DNA of 34,324 bases from a virus: the IMG/VR virus record IMGVR_UViG_3300017923_000007, positions 1-34,324 of that record; one strand, given 5' to 3'. Below the pieces are notes generated by a model that was given only the letters and a program-made list of their open reading frames with translations, did no database searches and was not told the origin of the DNA. Made by a program: the position numbers and the translations under genes. Shown here piece after piece: positions 15,637 through 23,453 of this stretch; the first letter of the stretch is position 1; the number at the start of each line of letters is the position of its first letter.

Positions 15637-16227
15637 TTAAGCAGGTAAAGTATCAATATCAACAAATCTTAAAACTCCTGCACTTTTTGCTTTATTTTCT
15701 GTCGCTCTTACTTCAAATTCAGGTGTTACAAATTCTCCTTCATCTATATTAAATGAAGGGAAGTTTCCCTGACAATAAGAAAGAGTAAATTGAGTATATC
15801 CAGTAATTTGTTCTTTTGTATTTTCTCCATCAGCATATTGTGCCACAAAAATATCTAATTTAAACGGTGTTTTTGCATTATTTCTCTGCTGATCAAGTGT
15901 TGGTGCTTCATAACCAATAATTTGATCTGGATTATCTGGCTCATCATAAATAAGAGTACCCTGACCTGCTATTAATTCAAATAATTCTGCTCCAAATTTC
16001 GCATTTGAAAAAGTAAAATTAATTGCATTTAAAAGATCTGGTCTCTTAAGTGCTACAACTCTTAACCCATTAACTGTCTGTTCTATTTCTTCACCTTCTT
16101 GTATTTCTGGCTCAAATCCTGCTGTTTTTGCAGTATCAATAGTATAAGTTTCTGGACTTGCAACATCGCTTCCATCAGGATTTAATTTGGTCAAATCAAC
16201 TCTTACAATTCCATTAAGGTTTTGCAT
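15637..16227 (-). CDS. major tail (tube) protein
   Basis: 196 residues with GAAAGGAGCGATAAA before the ATG. The sequence is beta-rich, for example INGIV-type start, YTIDTAKTAGFEPEIQEGEE, FTFSNAKFGAELFELIAGQG and ITGYTQFTLSYCQGNFPSF, which fits the tail tube fold. It is placed after the tail terminator gene and before the chaperones, as in most siphoviruses. The strong terminator directly after it indicates high expression, as expected for a protein needed in hundreds of copies. Confidence 0.8.
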   Translation of the reverse strand: MQNLNGIVRVDLTKLNPDGSDVASPETYTIDTAKTAGFEPEIQEGEEIEQTVNGLRVVALKRPDLLNAINFTFSNAKFGAELFELIAGQGTLIYDEPDNPDQIIGYEAPTLDQQRNNAKTPFKLDIFVAQYADGENTKEQITGYTQFTLSYCQGNFPSFNIDEGEFVTPEFEVRATENKAKSAGVLRFVDIDTLPA

Positions 16228-16254
16228 TTTATCGCTCCTTTCAAAAATTTCTTC

Positions 16255-16611
16255 TTATAAAACAACGGGGACCACTAAAGATATCCCTCTGTAAATTAAG
16301 TCTCTATCATAATCAAACAAATCTCCTGTTTCACTTATCAATTTTGGTCTATAATTGTTTCCATTAATAGAAAAAGAGGGTTTAATATTATCAAGAATGT
16401 TTTTGATTTCATTATCAATAATAGAATAATTTTTTTGCTTTGAGTAAATTAAAATATCATAATTATTTTTCTTGTTATAATTATTAACTCCTAAAGGTGC
16501 TTGATTAATAAGTGAAATAAAAATATCACTATCTGGAGTTTTTCCAATATAGCCCTGTTTAACTTCATAACCGAGGTTTGTTAGGTGTTGATATAAATCT
16601 TTTCTTAACAT
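16255..16611 (-). CDS. tail terminator / tail completion protein
   Basis: 118 residues with AGGAAGGAGGG before ATG 16611. It begins LRKDLYQHLTNLGYEVKQGYIG and ends RGISLVVPVVL, resembling the short alpha/beta tail terminator proteins that cap the tube and join it to the head. Its place between the gp10-like gene and the tube gene is the standard one. No catalytic residues expected or seen. Confidence 0.6.
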   Translation of the reverse strand: MLRKDLYQHLTNLGYEVKQGYIGKTPDSDIFISLINQAPLGVNNYNKKNNYDILIYSKQKNYSIIDNEIKNILDNIKPSFSINGNNYRPKLISETGDLFDYDRDLIYRGISLVVPVVL

Positions 16612-16625
16612 ACAAACCCTCCTTC

Positions 16626-17000
16626 CTAACTAAAGAAATTAGTATCCAAGCTTTTCCCAACAATTTCTCCATCAGCCACCTCTTCAATTGCTTTCACAAA
16701 ATCATCATAATGTTTATTGACTGTTCCTTTTAATATAGCATATTTCTTTTCGTGTGCTATTTCTAACCACTTACCATATTCAACAGAATGTGCTATAACT
16801 GCATATATTGCATCTTCATCAAATCGTGTATTTCCCTGAAGTCCCTGTCTGGCATTAGAGGTTCTATCAGTCCAGGGAGCGTTTTCTTTCGCATATCTTT
16901 CCATTTCTTCAGCTATATATTTGGCTACCCTCATTACAGCAGCCTTCATTCTTTTTTCTTCCTCTTCCATATTTTGAAAAACATTTTTCAAACCTCTCAT
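16626..17000 (-). CDS. HK97 gp10-like head-tail connection protein
   Basis: 124 residues, ATG 17000 after TTGGAGGAATT and overlapping the preceding stop as TAATG. The segment APWTDRTSNARQGLQG is the most conserved motif of HK97 gp10/neck-type proteins, and EYGKWLEIAHEKKYAILKG follows it as expected. An N-terminal amphipathic helix (about 8-42) precedes. These proteins take part in tail completion at the neck. Placement between stopper and tail terminator agrees. Confidence 0.8.
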   Translation of the reverse strand: MRGLKNVFQNMEEEEKRMKAAVMRVAKYIAEEMERYAKENAPWTDRTSNARQGLQGNTRFDEDAIYAVIAHSVEYGKWLEIAHEKKYAILKGTVNKHYDDFVKAIEEVADGEIVGKSLDTNFFS

Positions 17001-17362
17001 TATAATTCCTCCAATACCAATTCATACTTAACCAATTCGCCTTCAAACTTGTGTGGAGTAACTATTTTTACTTCAAATTCTCTATTAAGATTTAAAACCT
17101 CTTTTATGATATCTCCTCTTTGAATGTCAATATCATATTGACATAAAGCCTTTGTGGTATAAATTTTCTTTTCTCCAGTTTCATTATTAATTAATTCAGT
17201 TTTTTGATTATACAATCTGATGCTTACGCCACTATCAAAAAGAGAATAACTTTCTGTAATTCCTCCACTATCTGTTTTGGTTTCAGTTTTTCGATATATT
17301 TCTATTTCAGTTGGGTTATAATTAATATTTTGCATTGCTATAAATCTCATAATTTCATACAT
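17000..17362 (-). CDS. head closure (stopper) protein
   Basis: 120 residues with AAAGGGGG before ATG 17362. Beta-rich sequence beginning with IEIYRKTETKTDSGGITESYS and containing IQRGDIIKEVLN and REFEVKIVTPHKFEGELVKYELVLEEL, the pattern of SPP1 gp16/phage head closure proteins (GDII-type turn followed by the C-terminal strands). It seals the DNA exit below the portal and adaptor. The gene lies between adaptor and gp10-like genes, the usual order. Confidence 0.65.
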   Translation of the reverse strand: MYEIMRFIAMQNINYNPTEIEIYRKTETKTDSGGITESYSLFDSGVSIRLYNQKTELINNETGEKKIYTTKALCQYDIDIQRGDIIKEVLNLNREFEVKIVTPHKFEGELVKYELVLEEL

Positions 17363-17376
17363 TTATTTAACCCCCT

Positions 17377-17697
17377 TTAAAAAATATCCTCTGGCTCGGA
17401 AAAACTATAACTACTGGTATTTACTTCAACTTTTGATTTATATTCTGCAATCATTTCTTTCAAATAATCAATATAAGAATCCATATTTCCAGAAATACTT
17501 TCGTCTCCAAGTTTATAATTTACACTATTTAATTCAGAAACTCTCATTAATTTAATTTTTAAGCAATCTAATATAGTCTGTTCTTCATTTCCATTATTTT
17601 TGTATAATAAAGTATTTATTTGTTCAGTAGATATAGAGAAGGAGGGGTTCTTATCCCCTCCGTTTACTATCATTTCAATATATTCAACTGTTTCCAT
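17377..17697 (-). CDS. head-tail adaptor protein
   Basis: 106 residues, mostly helical (TVEYIEMIVNGG, SISTEQINTLLYKNNG, QTILDCLKIKLMRVSEL, MDSYIDYLKEMIAEYKSKVE), as in gp6/gp15-type adaptors that dock below the portal. The start ATG 17697 follows AAGGAGGAGGGGAAATA. A perfect GGAGGGG/CCCCTCC hairpin (17641-17661) lies within codons 12-19; placed just after the capsid gene it may slow ribosomes or reduce readthrough from the highly expressed capsid message. Confidence 0.6.
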   Translation of the reverse strand: METVEYIEMIVNGGDKNPSFSISTEQINTLLYKNNGNEEQTILDCLKIKLMRVSELNSVNYKLGDESISGNMDSYIDYLKEMIAEYKSKVEVNTSSYSFSEPEDIF

Positions 17698-17725
17698 TAT
17701 TTCCCCTCCTCCTTTCCCTTATCTA

Positions 17726-18718
17726 TTAAGGAAGAGTTACTTTCTGTACGATATCTTCTGCGGCCATATATACTCCAAAACGACCTCTACCAACAACTTG
17801 ATCTTCAATTAATCTTGAAAAATCTCCGTCATCAGCATCAATTCTTAAGTCGTGTTTTTCATATACAACAGCTTTTCTTTTTGGTTCTACAAGTGCAACT
17901 TTTCCAGCAGGACAACCAGGGAAGTCATAGGTTTTTTCTCCTATTTTTACACTTTCATGACCGTCATATACTATTTTTTCTGCAAATTCACCACGAAGAT
18001 CTGCTAATTTTTCTCCATCAGCAGTTCTTGTTCCTTCAAGAGCAGCTTCAACCTTGAATTTATCCTGTGAACTCATTATGAGAACTGGTTTTCCAACTAC
18101 TCCTTCTTTCTTATTATAATCAAGAATAGCTTTTTGGAGAGTTTTATTAATTCTTACAGTTTCAGCTTCATCAACTTCTCCCTGTGCTCCAGTTCCAGTT
18201 CCATTTTCAAGAACATCAAGAATTGGTGCAAATTCTACTTTATTTTTTAATTTATTATATTCAATACCAAAGTTTTTATTAATAGCTTCAATTGTATAAG
18301 TTTTATTATATTCTACCATATCTTCAGTATATTCAAGACCATTAGCATAGGTAATAATCTTTACAGTTTGTGGAGTACCTGGACTTAATTCTCCAAATTT
18401 AACTTCTCCACCCTCAACATGCTTTAAAAATACTGACTTTAATTGTGTAGTAACTTCTACCTCTACAACCTGTGGCAAGTTGTTATCACGAATTACATTA
18501 TATACACTATCTTCAAAAACCAGATCTACTTCTTCTCTTCCAGCTTCAACATCAAGAACTACTTTTTCAAGGAACTCAACTATCCCATCAGAAGAACTAA
18601 TAACTCTACTAATTGGAGTTGTGAATTGTCTTGAAACGATTTTTCCATTATCATTAATTTTTGCTTCAAAATTGTGTCTTTCTTTTCCAATTCTAAAGAC
18701 TAAATTTCTCTTTTTCAT
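17726..18718 (-). CDS. major capsid protein (HK97 fold)
   Basis: 330 residues with AAGGAGGAAATAAA before ATG 18718. It has an N-terminal arm, a beta-rich E-loop-like region (about 25-60), the spine-helix region and a C-terminal stretch RIDADDGDFSRLIEDQVVGRGRFGVYMAAEDIVQKV, which is typical of the end of HK97-fold capsid proteins. The gene follows protease/scaffold and decoration genes and precedes the neck genes, the standard head order. It forms the icosahedral shell. Confidence 0.85.
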   Translation of the reverse strand: MKKRNLVFRIGKERHNFEAKINDNGKIVSRQFTTPISRVISSSDGIVEFLEKVVLDVEAGREEVDLVFEDSVYNVIRDNNLPQVVEVEVTTQLKSVFLKHVEGGEVKFGELSPGTPQTVKIITYANGLEYTEDMVEYNKTYTIEAINKNFGIEYNKLKNKVEFAPILDVLENGTGTGAQGEVDEAETVRINKTLQKAILDYNKKEGVVGKPVLIMSSQDKFKVEAALEGTRTADGEKLADLRGEFAEKIVYDGHESVKIGEKTYDFPGCPAGKVALVEPKRKAVVYEKHDLRIDADDGDFSRLIEDQVVGRGRFGVYMAAEDIVQKVTLP

Positions 18719-18771
18719 TTTATTTCCTCCTTATAAATTTTTAATTTAAAACTTCTTTTAAATAATTACTA

Positions 18772-19134
18772 TTAATATAGATTTTGAACCATTGAGAGAT
18801 TAATTTCTATATCTTCTGCTCCACCTGAATTATCTCCAGAAGAATATAATTCAACGGATTTCCCAACATAAATATCTCCCTCATTAGCCAATCTATCATT
18901 AGCAGCGTCATAATATACCTTGTCTCCATCAACCATAGAAGTCCCAGCAACTATTGAAACGGGAACCTCTACAATACTATGACTGATATCAAAAACTACT
19001 TCTTCACCAGCTTTTGCATTATAAGGTACAATCCCACCCCAACCATTATTAGGGTTAAAATAAAGTTCTCCCTTAACAACATCTTTATCAACAACAATTG
19101 TAATACTTTTTGCATCACTAACTTTTCTTGCCAT
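18772..19134 (-). CDS. capsid decoration (cement) protein
   Basis: 120 residues with AAAGGAGGGAAATTAAA before the ATG. The core, VEVPVSIVAGTSMVDGDKVYYDAANDRL followed by GDIYVGKSVEL, matches the DUF2190/capsid cement pattern in which a GDxVYxD turn is followed by a glycine-rich strand. Such trimeric proteins bind the outside of the mature capsid and stabilise it. The gene sits between scaffold and major capsid genes, the usual position. Confidence 0.75.
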   Translation of the reverse strand: MARKVSDAKSITIVVDKDVVKGELYFNPNNGWGGIVPYNAKAGEEVVFDISHSIVEVPVSIVAGTSMVDGDKVYYDAANDRLANEGDIYVGKSVELYSSGDNSGGAEDIEINLSMVQNLY

Positions 19135-19164
19135 TTTAATTTCCCTCCTTTAAATTTTTAAAAT

Positions 19165-19662
19165 TTACTCTTTTTCAGCAGTAAACCTATATTCTTTCTT
19201 ATCCTTCTTTTGTTTTTTAACTGGTGTTTCAACCATCATTCTTCCAACCATAGATTTAATTTCTTCATCAGAAACAAACTTATCAACTTTTTCTTCAATT
19301 TCTTCATAGCTCTCATTTTCTACATCAAAACTAACCATTTTCATAGTTAATTTTTTCAAACTTTCATCTTCTGCTTTTTCTGCAATCATTTTTTCTACTT
19401 TTTCTTTTTTCTCTTCTAATTCTTTTTCTGCCTGAACTTCTTTCATTCGTGTTGCAAGAGATAATACTTCGTTTACTTCCTCAAAAACTCTGTCTTTTCC
19501 AGCTTCTTCTTCAACGCCTAATAGGTCTCTTAATTTTGCAAGCAATTCATTAGCTGGTTCTTCAGCTTTTGTATTAAGTTTTTGATTAATTTTTTCTAAT
19601 TCAATTTCTTCTTCTTCAAAAGAATCAATCATTTTTTTCAGCTCTTCCTTCTTAATTTTCAT
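19165..19662 (-). CDS. nested in-frame scaffolding protein (internal start within the protease gene)
   Basis: Inside the protease/scaffold gene, AAGGAGGG (about 19679-19672) precedes an in-frame ATG at 19662, which is codon 189. Initiation there would give a separate scaffold of 165 residues beginning MKIKKEELKKMIDSFEEEE. This mirrors the lambda C/Nu3 arrangement, in which the protease gene contains the scaffold gene in the same frame. The position of the site exactly at the domain boundary supports real use; expression is inferred. Confidence 0.65.
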   Translation of the reverse strand: MKIKKEELKKMIDSFEEEEIELEKINQKLNTKAEEPANELLAKLRDLLGVEEEAGKDRVFEEVNEVLSLATRMKEVQAEKELEEKKEKVEKMIAEKAEDESLKKLTMKMVSFDVENESYEEIEEKVDKFVSDEEIKSMVGRMMVETPVKKQKKDKKEYRFTAEKE

Positions 19663-20226
19663 AACAGTTTTTCCCTCCTTATTTTTCATTTTTGTCAAGA
19701 CCAACCCAGTATCCATTCCTTGATGATCAAGTGGTGTCCAGTCAATAGAGGATAATTCAATTTCCTGAACTAATGGTTTTTGATTCGGTCTTTCTTCAGC
19801 AACAAGCCACCCAAGAATTGAAACCTGTTTTGTTCTACCAGTTCTAATCCATCGCTTTAAATTATCCTGTGAAGCATCAATAACCCCTCTTACATATACT
19901 CTACTTTCTTCTTCCTTATATACAGCCCCAACCCAAGCAGTTGCTATATCAGGAAATTTGGTAGCTAATTCTTCATCATTTCTATGTCCAAGATAACCAT
20001 TAACAGTATTATTATTAATTTGTTTGACCATTGATTCCATAGCTTCATCAGAAAACTCATATTCATCTTCATAATCTTCTTTTCCGATATATACTATAAC
20101 CTGTAATGGATCATCATCCTGTTCTAACATTTCTTCAAGATTAACAGCTTCACTTACTGGTATATCCTCTAATTGAATATCACTGTTTTCACCAACCATT
20201 TTTGAAACTAATTTAATTTTATCCAT
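19165..20226 (-). CDS. prohead protease fused to scaffolding domain
   Basis: 353 residues. The N-terminal 165 residues form a protease-like domain: VNGYLGHR with His81 and RTKQVSILGW with Ser136 fit the His/Ser pair of phage prohead proteases of the Mu-I/assemblin type, and SSIDWTPLDHQG follows. From about residue 185 the protein changes to a charged, helical Lys/Glu-rich scaffold with a basic C-terminus (KKQKKDKKEYRF), as in scaffolds that bind capsid protein. An internal ribosome site and ATG at 19662 allow the scaffold to be made alone (next entry). ATG 20226 has GGGGTGA upstream. Confidence 0.75.
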   Translation of the reverse strand: MDKIKLVSKMVGENSDIQLEDIPVSEAVNLEEMLEQDDDPLQVIVYIGKEDYEDEYEFSDEAMESMVKQINNNTVNGYLGHRNDEELATKFPDIATAWVGAVYKEEESRVYVRGVIDASQDNLKRWIRTGRTKQVSILGWLVAEERPNQKPLVQEIELSSIDWTPLDHQGMDTGLVLTKMKNKEGKTVMKIKKEELKKMIDSFEEEEIELEKINQKLNTKAEEPANELLAKLRDLLGVEEEAGKDRVFEEVNEVLSLATRMKEVQAEKELEEKKEKVEKMIAEKAEDESLKKLTMKMVSFDVENESYEEIEEKVDKFVSDEEIKSMVGRMMVETPVKKQKKDKKEYRFTAEKE

Positions 20227-20261
20227 TTAATTTTTTCACCCCATTTATTTTTCTTTTTAAA

Positions 20262-20293
20262 TTAAAAACCTCCCTGTTGATTAGGCAGGGAGG
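20262..20293 (-). terminator. terminator-like hairpin between late promoter and protease gene
   Basis: CCTCCCTG (20269-20276) and CAGGGAGG (20286-20293) are perfect complements with a 9-base loop; on the minus strand TTTTTAATTT follows. It lies about 40 bases downstream of the predicted start of the late promoter at 20340-20382, so structural gene transcription would have to pass it. Confidence 0.8.
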
Positions 20294-20315
20294 AACAAAA
20301 AAGAAAGGTGTGTTG

Positions 20316-20333
20316 TGATATATAATTATCACT
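20316..20333 (-). promoter_or_regulatory. inverted repeat at the late promoter start point
   Basis: GTGATATATAATTATCAC is an inverted repeat of GTGATA and TATCAC. It begins right at the predicted transcription start of the late promoter, so it could be an operator or the first hairpin of the leader. Confidence 0.5.
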
Positions 20334-20339
20334 ATAACT

Positions 20340-20382
20340 ATTATACCATTTATCAATTATAGTTCTGTTTCATTCTTGCAAG
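20340..20382 (-). promoter_or_regulatory. late promoter module, copy 1 (palindrome CTTGCAAG plus extended -10)
   Basis: On the minus strand CTTGCAAGAATGAAACAG is followed by 13 variable bases and then AAATGGTATAAT, an extended -10. The same 43-base arrangement with identical spacing occurs at 30219-30261. The 8-bp palindrome sits near -45 to -38, and no good -35 hexamer lies at 17 bases, as expected for an activator-dependent promoter. It faces the head and tail genes. Confidence 0.7.
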
Positions 20383-20444
20383 AGATTTTGGAAAACCCAA
20401 GTTTTTTTATATATTTTTAGTAATTTATCATATTTAAAAATAAG

Positions 20445-20886
20445 ACCTGTATATAAACTAAAAACCTGCCCTTGATTTTCCATTCTATCCTGATCATTTA
20501 TTTTATTAATTATTAATAGCTGTTTATTTTTAGATGCCAGTTTTTAACTTATCAACGGGTTTGATTACTTGCATATTTTAATTTACAATATTTAATAAAC
20601 AATTATGATCTTGAACTTGATTACTTTTTTGACTTACAGATAGAAAAACTATAATTGGTAACCTACTTTTCTAAAATCTGCATCTCTATATCATCTATAT
20701 AGATCTATACATCTATAGTAGAATCACTCTCAACCCACCCATAGCAAGGTCTTATCGGGATTTCACCCCCCGTAAATTTGAACCAAACCCCTACCATCTA
20801 TGAACCAGTACCCCTGGTAAATTTGAACCAGTACCCCTGGTAAATACGAACCAGTCTATTTCAACCCCCCGTAAATTTGAACCAGT
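20445..20886. repeat. origin-like region A: duplicated block plus five iterons
   Basis: Non-coding. 20445-20506 matches 33918-33978; 20541-20670 matches 34051-34180 at 129 of 130 positions; 20681-20725 resembles 34191-34236. Downstream are five iteron-like copies ending in GAACCAGT or GAACCAAA (about 20765, 20788, 20810, 20832 and 20865), the first four in phase at about 22 bases. TTGACT plus TATAAT at 20629-20655 (15-base gap) is a possible + strand promoter. The last iteron ends at the stop of the next gene. Confidence 0.8.
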
Positions 20887-20888
20887 CT

Positions 20889-21905
20889 CTATAACTCATA
20901 TTCTCCATTCATTATTCTCTGATATACATTCTGATACCAATCTTCCAATTCAGGTTGACTACCTGGATTATTTCTCCACTCTTTCACTCTATTAGTGAAC
21001 TGGTCAAGAGTCTCATTGTGGACTGGTACTTGATGACACATACATTGTGGGTGGGGTATAGCAGGTTCTTCTCCCTGCTTATATATTTTCCCAGCCATCG
21101 GATCACATACATCGGGTTCAGGGTGTGCATCTGATAGTAGCCACTTAATACCATGATATGAAGGAGAAACCTGTCCTGAAGCATAAACCCCTTCCATAAA
21201 ACTCTGTGTATATTCTGTTCTTGCTAATCTCAAAGCTCTATAGTCAAGATTTTTTGGAAAGTTTTTTTGTGCAGCAAGCTCGGGTGAAATATATTGTTTT
21301 CCACCCTTAATATATTGGTCAAGATCTCTTGCTATATCAACAGCACTCCTACCCTCTGCCTGCGATAACCTAATAAAATCAACAAGGTTTTCTCCTGTAT
21401 GATTTCTTATTTTCCATATTCTATCTGAAATATTTAATCCATCGCTCCATGTCCTTGCATAAAGGGCTTCTACAGCCTTTCTGTTAATTAACCTATTAAC
21501 AGGTCTAACATTAAACCCACCTTCAATAAGGTATAATTCTACTGGTTCTGCCCCGTGTTTTGCTGATTTTCCTACATATTCTTCCAGTAATTTTAAATAT
21601 TTGTCGTCAAACTCATTTCGTAAAGTATATTCAACCTGTCTTTGCAGGTCCTTTAATTCTAATGAAGAAAGAGTGTCTTTTCCGTTATTAATATATTGAA
21701 GGTTTTTGATTCTTTTCTGTAAATCATAAACCATATTTGCATAAAGGTCTCCAATTTTTCGGTTCATTTCTAACTTTGAACCAAGAAAATGCCTTCTTGC
21801 ATCAATAACTGATTTCAGATAGGGATTTTTCTTTTGAATACCAACTATTTCTCCAGTTGTTTTTGCATTTGCTATTTCTTCGTGAACCTGCTGTAATGTT
21901 GCCAT
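20889..21905 (-). CDS. minor head protein, SPP1 gp7 / Mu gpF family
   Basis: 338 residues, ATG 21905 four bases after the portal stop. The C-terminal region YRALRLARTEYTQSF, KWLLSDAHPEPDVCDPMAGKIY and PHPQCMCH carries the conserved arginine/tyrosine helix and the Cys/His cluster (Cys near 266 and 288-292) that define the phage head morphogenesis (SPP1 gp7-like) domain. These proteins associate with the portal and enter the capsid in small numbers. The gene normally precedes the protease/scaffold gene directly, but here a 620-bp origin-like region separates them. Confidence 0.88.
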   Translation of the reverse strand: MATLQQVHEEIANAKTTGEIVGIQKKNPYLKSVIDARRHFLGSKLEMNRKIGDLYANMVYDLQKRIKNLQYINNGKDTLSSLELKDLQRQVEYTLRNEFDDKYLKLLEEYVGKSAKHGAEPVELYLIEGGFNVRPVNRLINRKAVEALYARTWSDGLNISDRIWKIRNHTGENLVDFIRLSQAEGRSAVDIARDLDQYIKGGKQYISPELAAQKNFPKNLDYRALRLARTEYTQSFMEGVYASGQVSPSYHGIKWLLSDAHPEPDVCDPMAGKIYKQGEEPAIPHPQCMCHQVPVHNETLDQFTNRVKEWRNNPGSQPELEDWYQNVYQRIMNGEYEL

Positions 21906-21908
21906 CAG

Positions 21909-23231
21909 TTATGCCCCCTTATACTGCATATATTGTGCTAAATCCTGGTCTCCATTAACTGCTTCTTTTAATATTTTCTTTTCTTCTTCTTTCCAATCAA
22001 GAGTATCTATATACTGACTAATCTTTTTGTGTGCTGTTTCCTTACTGATATATCCATCCATAATAGCTTTTTGCAGTGAAGTAGTTATTTTCTCTAACAT
22101 TTCTATCTTTTCTTTTTCATTTCTTAATATTTCAGGCCATCTAATCTTTTCTCCTAATTTTTCAGTATTAATTCTATTTCCATTTGCTTTTGTGTTAATG
22201 ATAGTAATAACTCTATTTAACAACTGAAAATTTTCTTCTAATTCTTTTCTTTTTCCTTTTATTTTTTCAAGGAACGGCAATAATTGTTCACTAACTGAAG
22301 CATTACTTGATTGAATGTGTGTACCAAAAAGAAATTCTGGTATTTCTGAAACTGCAACAATTGCGTAAAATAATAAGTGAAGTATTGATTTTGCATCTTC
22401 TGTGGTACTTTCTACCTGGATATATTCTGCATTATCATCCTGTCCCATTCTTAATGTAACCTTATTTTTGAAATTTAACTTTCCTGAAGCAATCTCTTTT
22501 TCTGAAAAATTTCTCGTTATAAACTGTTCAAGACTTTTTGCTTTAATTTTCAATTTTGGTTTACTGTTTTTCTCAAAATTATTAAGATTATCATTACTAA
22601 CAATATGGTATGACCGAATAAGATTAGCAATAGGTTTTATCTCTGACTTTTTTTCAAAATGAACGACTGGTACAAAACCAAACTGATTGTCTTTCGAATC
22701 TGTTGTTTTGCTTCCGTCTCTCTTTATGATTTTTTTCTCTGTGATTGTTTCAGTAATGTTATTTTCACCTTTAATAGTTATTTCTTTTATAATTCCGTTT
22801 TCTTTTTCATATTCTTGAATCTGATTTTCTGAATAGTTAATCATATTAAGAACAAATTTCTTTTCTGGAAATAGATTATTATTCGGGTTTTCTGAAAGAT
22901 ATAATCTGACAAATTGATCGTCTCCGATGAAAATATTTTCTAATACTTCCAGTATTGTTGATTGAAAATCTTCAAAACTCTCATTTAAAGGAACACCAAC
23001 ACTATTCCTTGTTTGATTAACTACTTTTGTGGCAAAATAATCACCAGAATAAAATTCTGATTCTCCTTGATACATTTGTCTTGCAAGTGTAGAATTATAA
23101 CTTACTTTTCCAACCTGTGTGGTTTGATAGAAACCTCCAAAATCAAAGCTTGAAAATTTACTAATCACTCCACCTTCAGGCTTGAATGAGTTTAAAACCT
23201 CTTTCATTTTTGAAACTAATTTATTTTCCAT
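21909..23231 (-). CDS. portal protein
   Basis: 440 residues with AAAGGAGGAAAAATAA before ATG 23231. Features of siphovirus portals: a mixed N-terminal clip/stem region, LHLLFYAIVAVSEIPEFLFGTHIQSSNASVSEQLLPFLEK-type wing region (about 282-320), a long C-terminal helix and a conserved end QKAIMDGYISKETAHKKI. It forms the dodecameric DNA entry channel. It lies between terminase and the gp7-like gene, the standard order. 440 residues is within the normal range. Confidence 0.85.
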   Translation of the reverse strand: MENKLVSKMKEVLNSFKPEGGVISKFSSFDFGGFYQTTQVGKVSYNSTLARQMYQGESEFYSGDYFATKVVNQTRNSVGVPLNESFEDFQSTILEVLENIFIGDDQFVRLYLSENPNNNLFPEKKFVLNMINYSENQIQEYEKENGIIKEITIKGENNITETITEKKIIKRDGSKTTDSKDNQFGFVPVVHFEKKSEIKPIANLIRSYHIVSNDNLNNFEKNSKPKLKIKAKSLEQFITRNFSEKEIASGKLNFKNKVTLRMGQDDNAEYIQVESTTEDAKSILHLLFYAIVAVSEIPEFLFGTHIQSSNASVSEQLLPFLEKIKGKRKELEENFQLLNRVITIINTKANGNRINTEKLGEKIRWPEILRNEKEKIEMLEKITTSLQKAIMDGYISKETAHKKISQYIDTLDWKEEEKKILKEAVNGDQDLAQYMQYKGA

Positions 23232-23245
23232 TTATTTTTCCTCCT

Positions 23246-23437
23246 TTACCATACGAATAACGAACCAATTATCTTTCCACTTGAATATATCTGAATAATT
23301 TTTCCTTCTTTATTATTCTTATCAAACCAAACTTCCTTCAACTCTAACCAACCTTCTTGATAACCTCCAATATGCTCTTCCTGCCCTATATTTTGCAGGT
23401 ATTTCTCCACTCTATCTGGTGGTGTATAGTAAACCAT
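23246..23437 (-). CDS. small conserved-position protein between terminase and portal
   Basis: I start at ATG 23437, ten bases after AGGAGGGA; the longer frame from 23461 would include the ribosome site itself. 63 residues: MVYYTPPDRVEKYLQNIGQ, then GGYQEGWLELKEVWFDKNN and IIQIYSSGKIIGSLFVW, probably a small beta-rich domain. No family recognised. It overlaps nothing and lies 8 bases after the terminase stop region, in the same operon, so it may take part in packaging or head assembly. Confidence 0.55.
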   Translation of the reverse strand: MVYYTPPDRVEKYLQNIGQEEHIGGYQEGWLELKEVWFDKNNKEGKIIQIYSSGKIIGSLFVW

Positions 23438-23453
23438 TATAACCAACTCCCTC

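Noticed and set aside
20541-20670. A 12-codon frame starting MILNLITFLTYR in the duplicated block (MTLNL in the other copy)
   Set aside because: No ribosome site before the ATG; the single base difference between copies changes the residue. Conservation is better explained by a DNA element.
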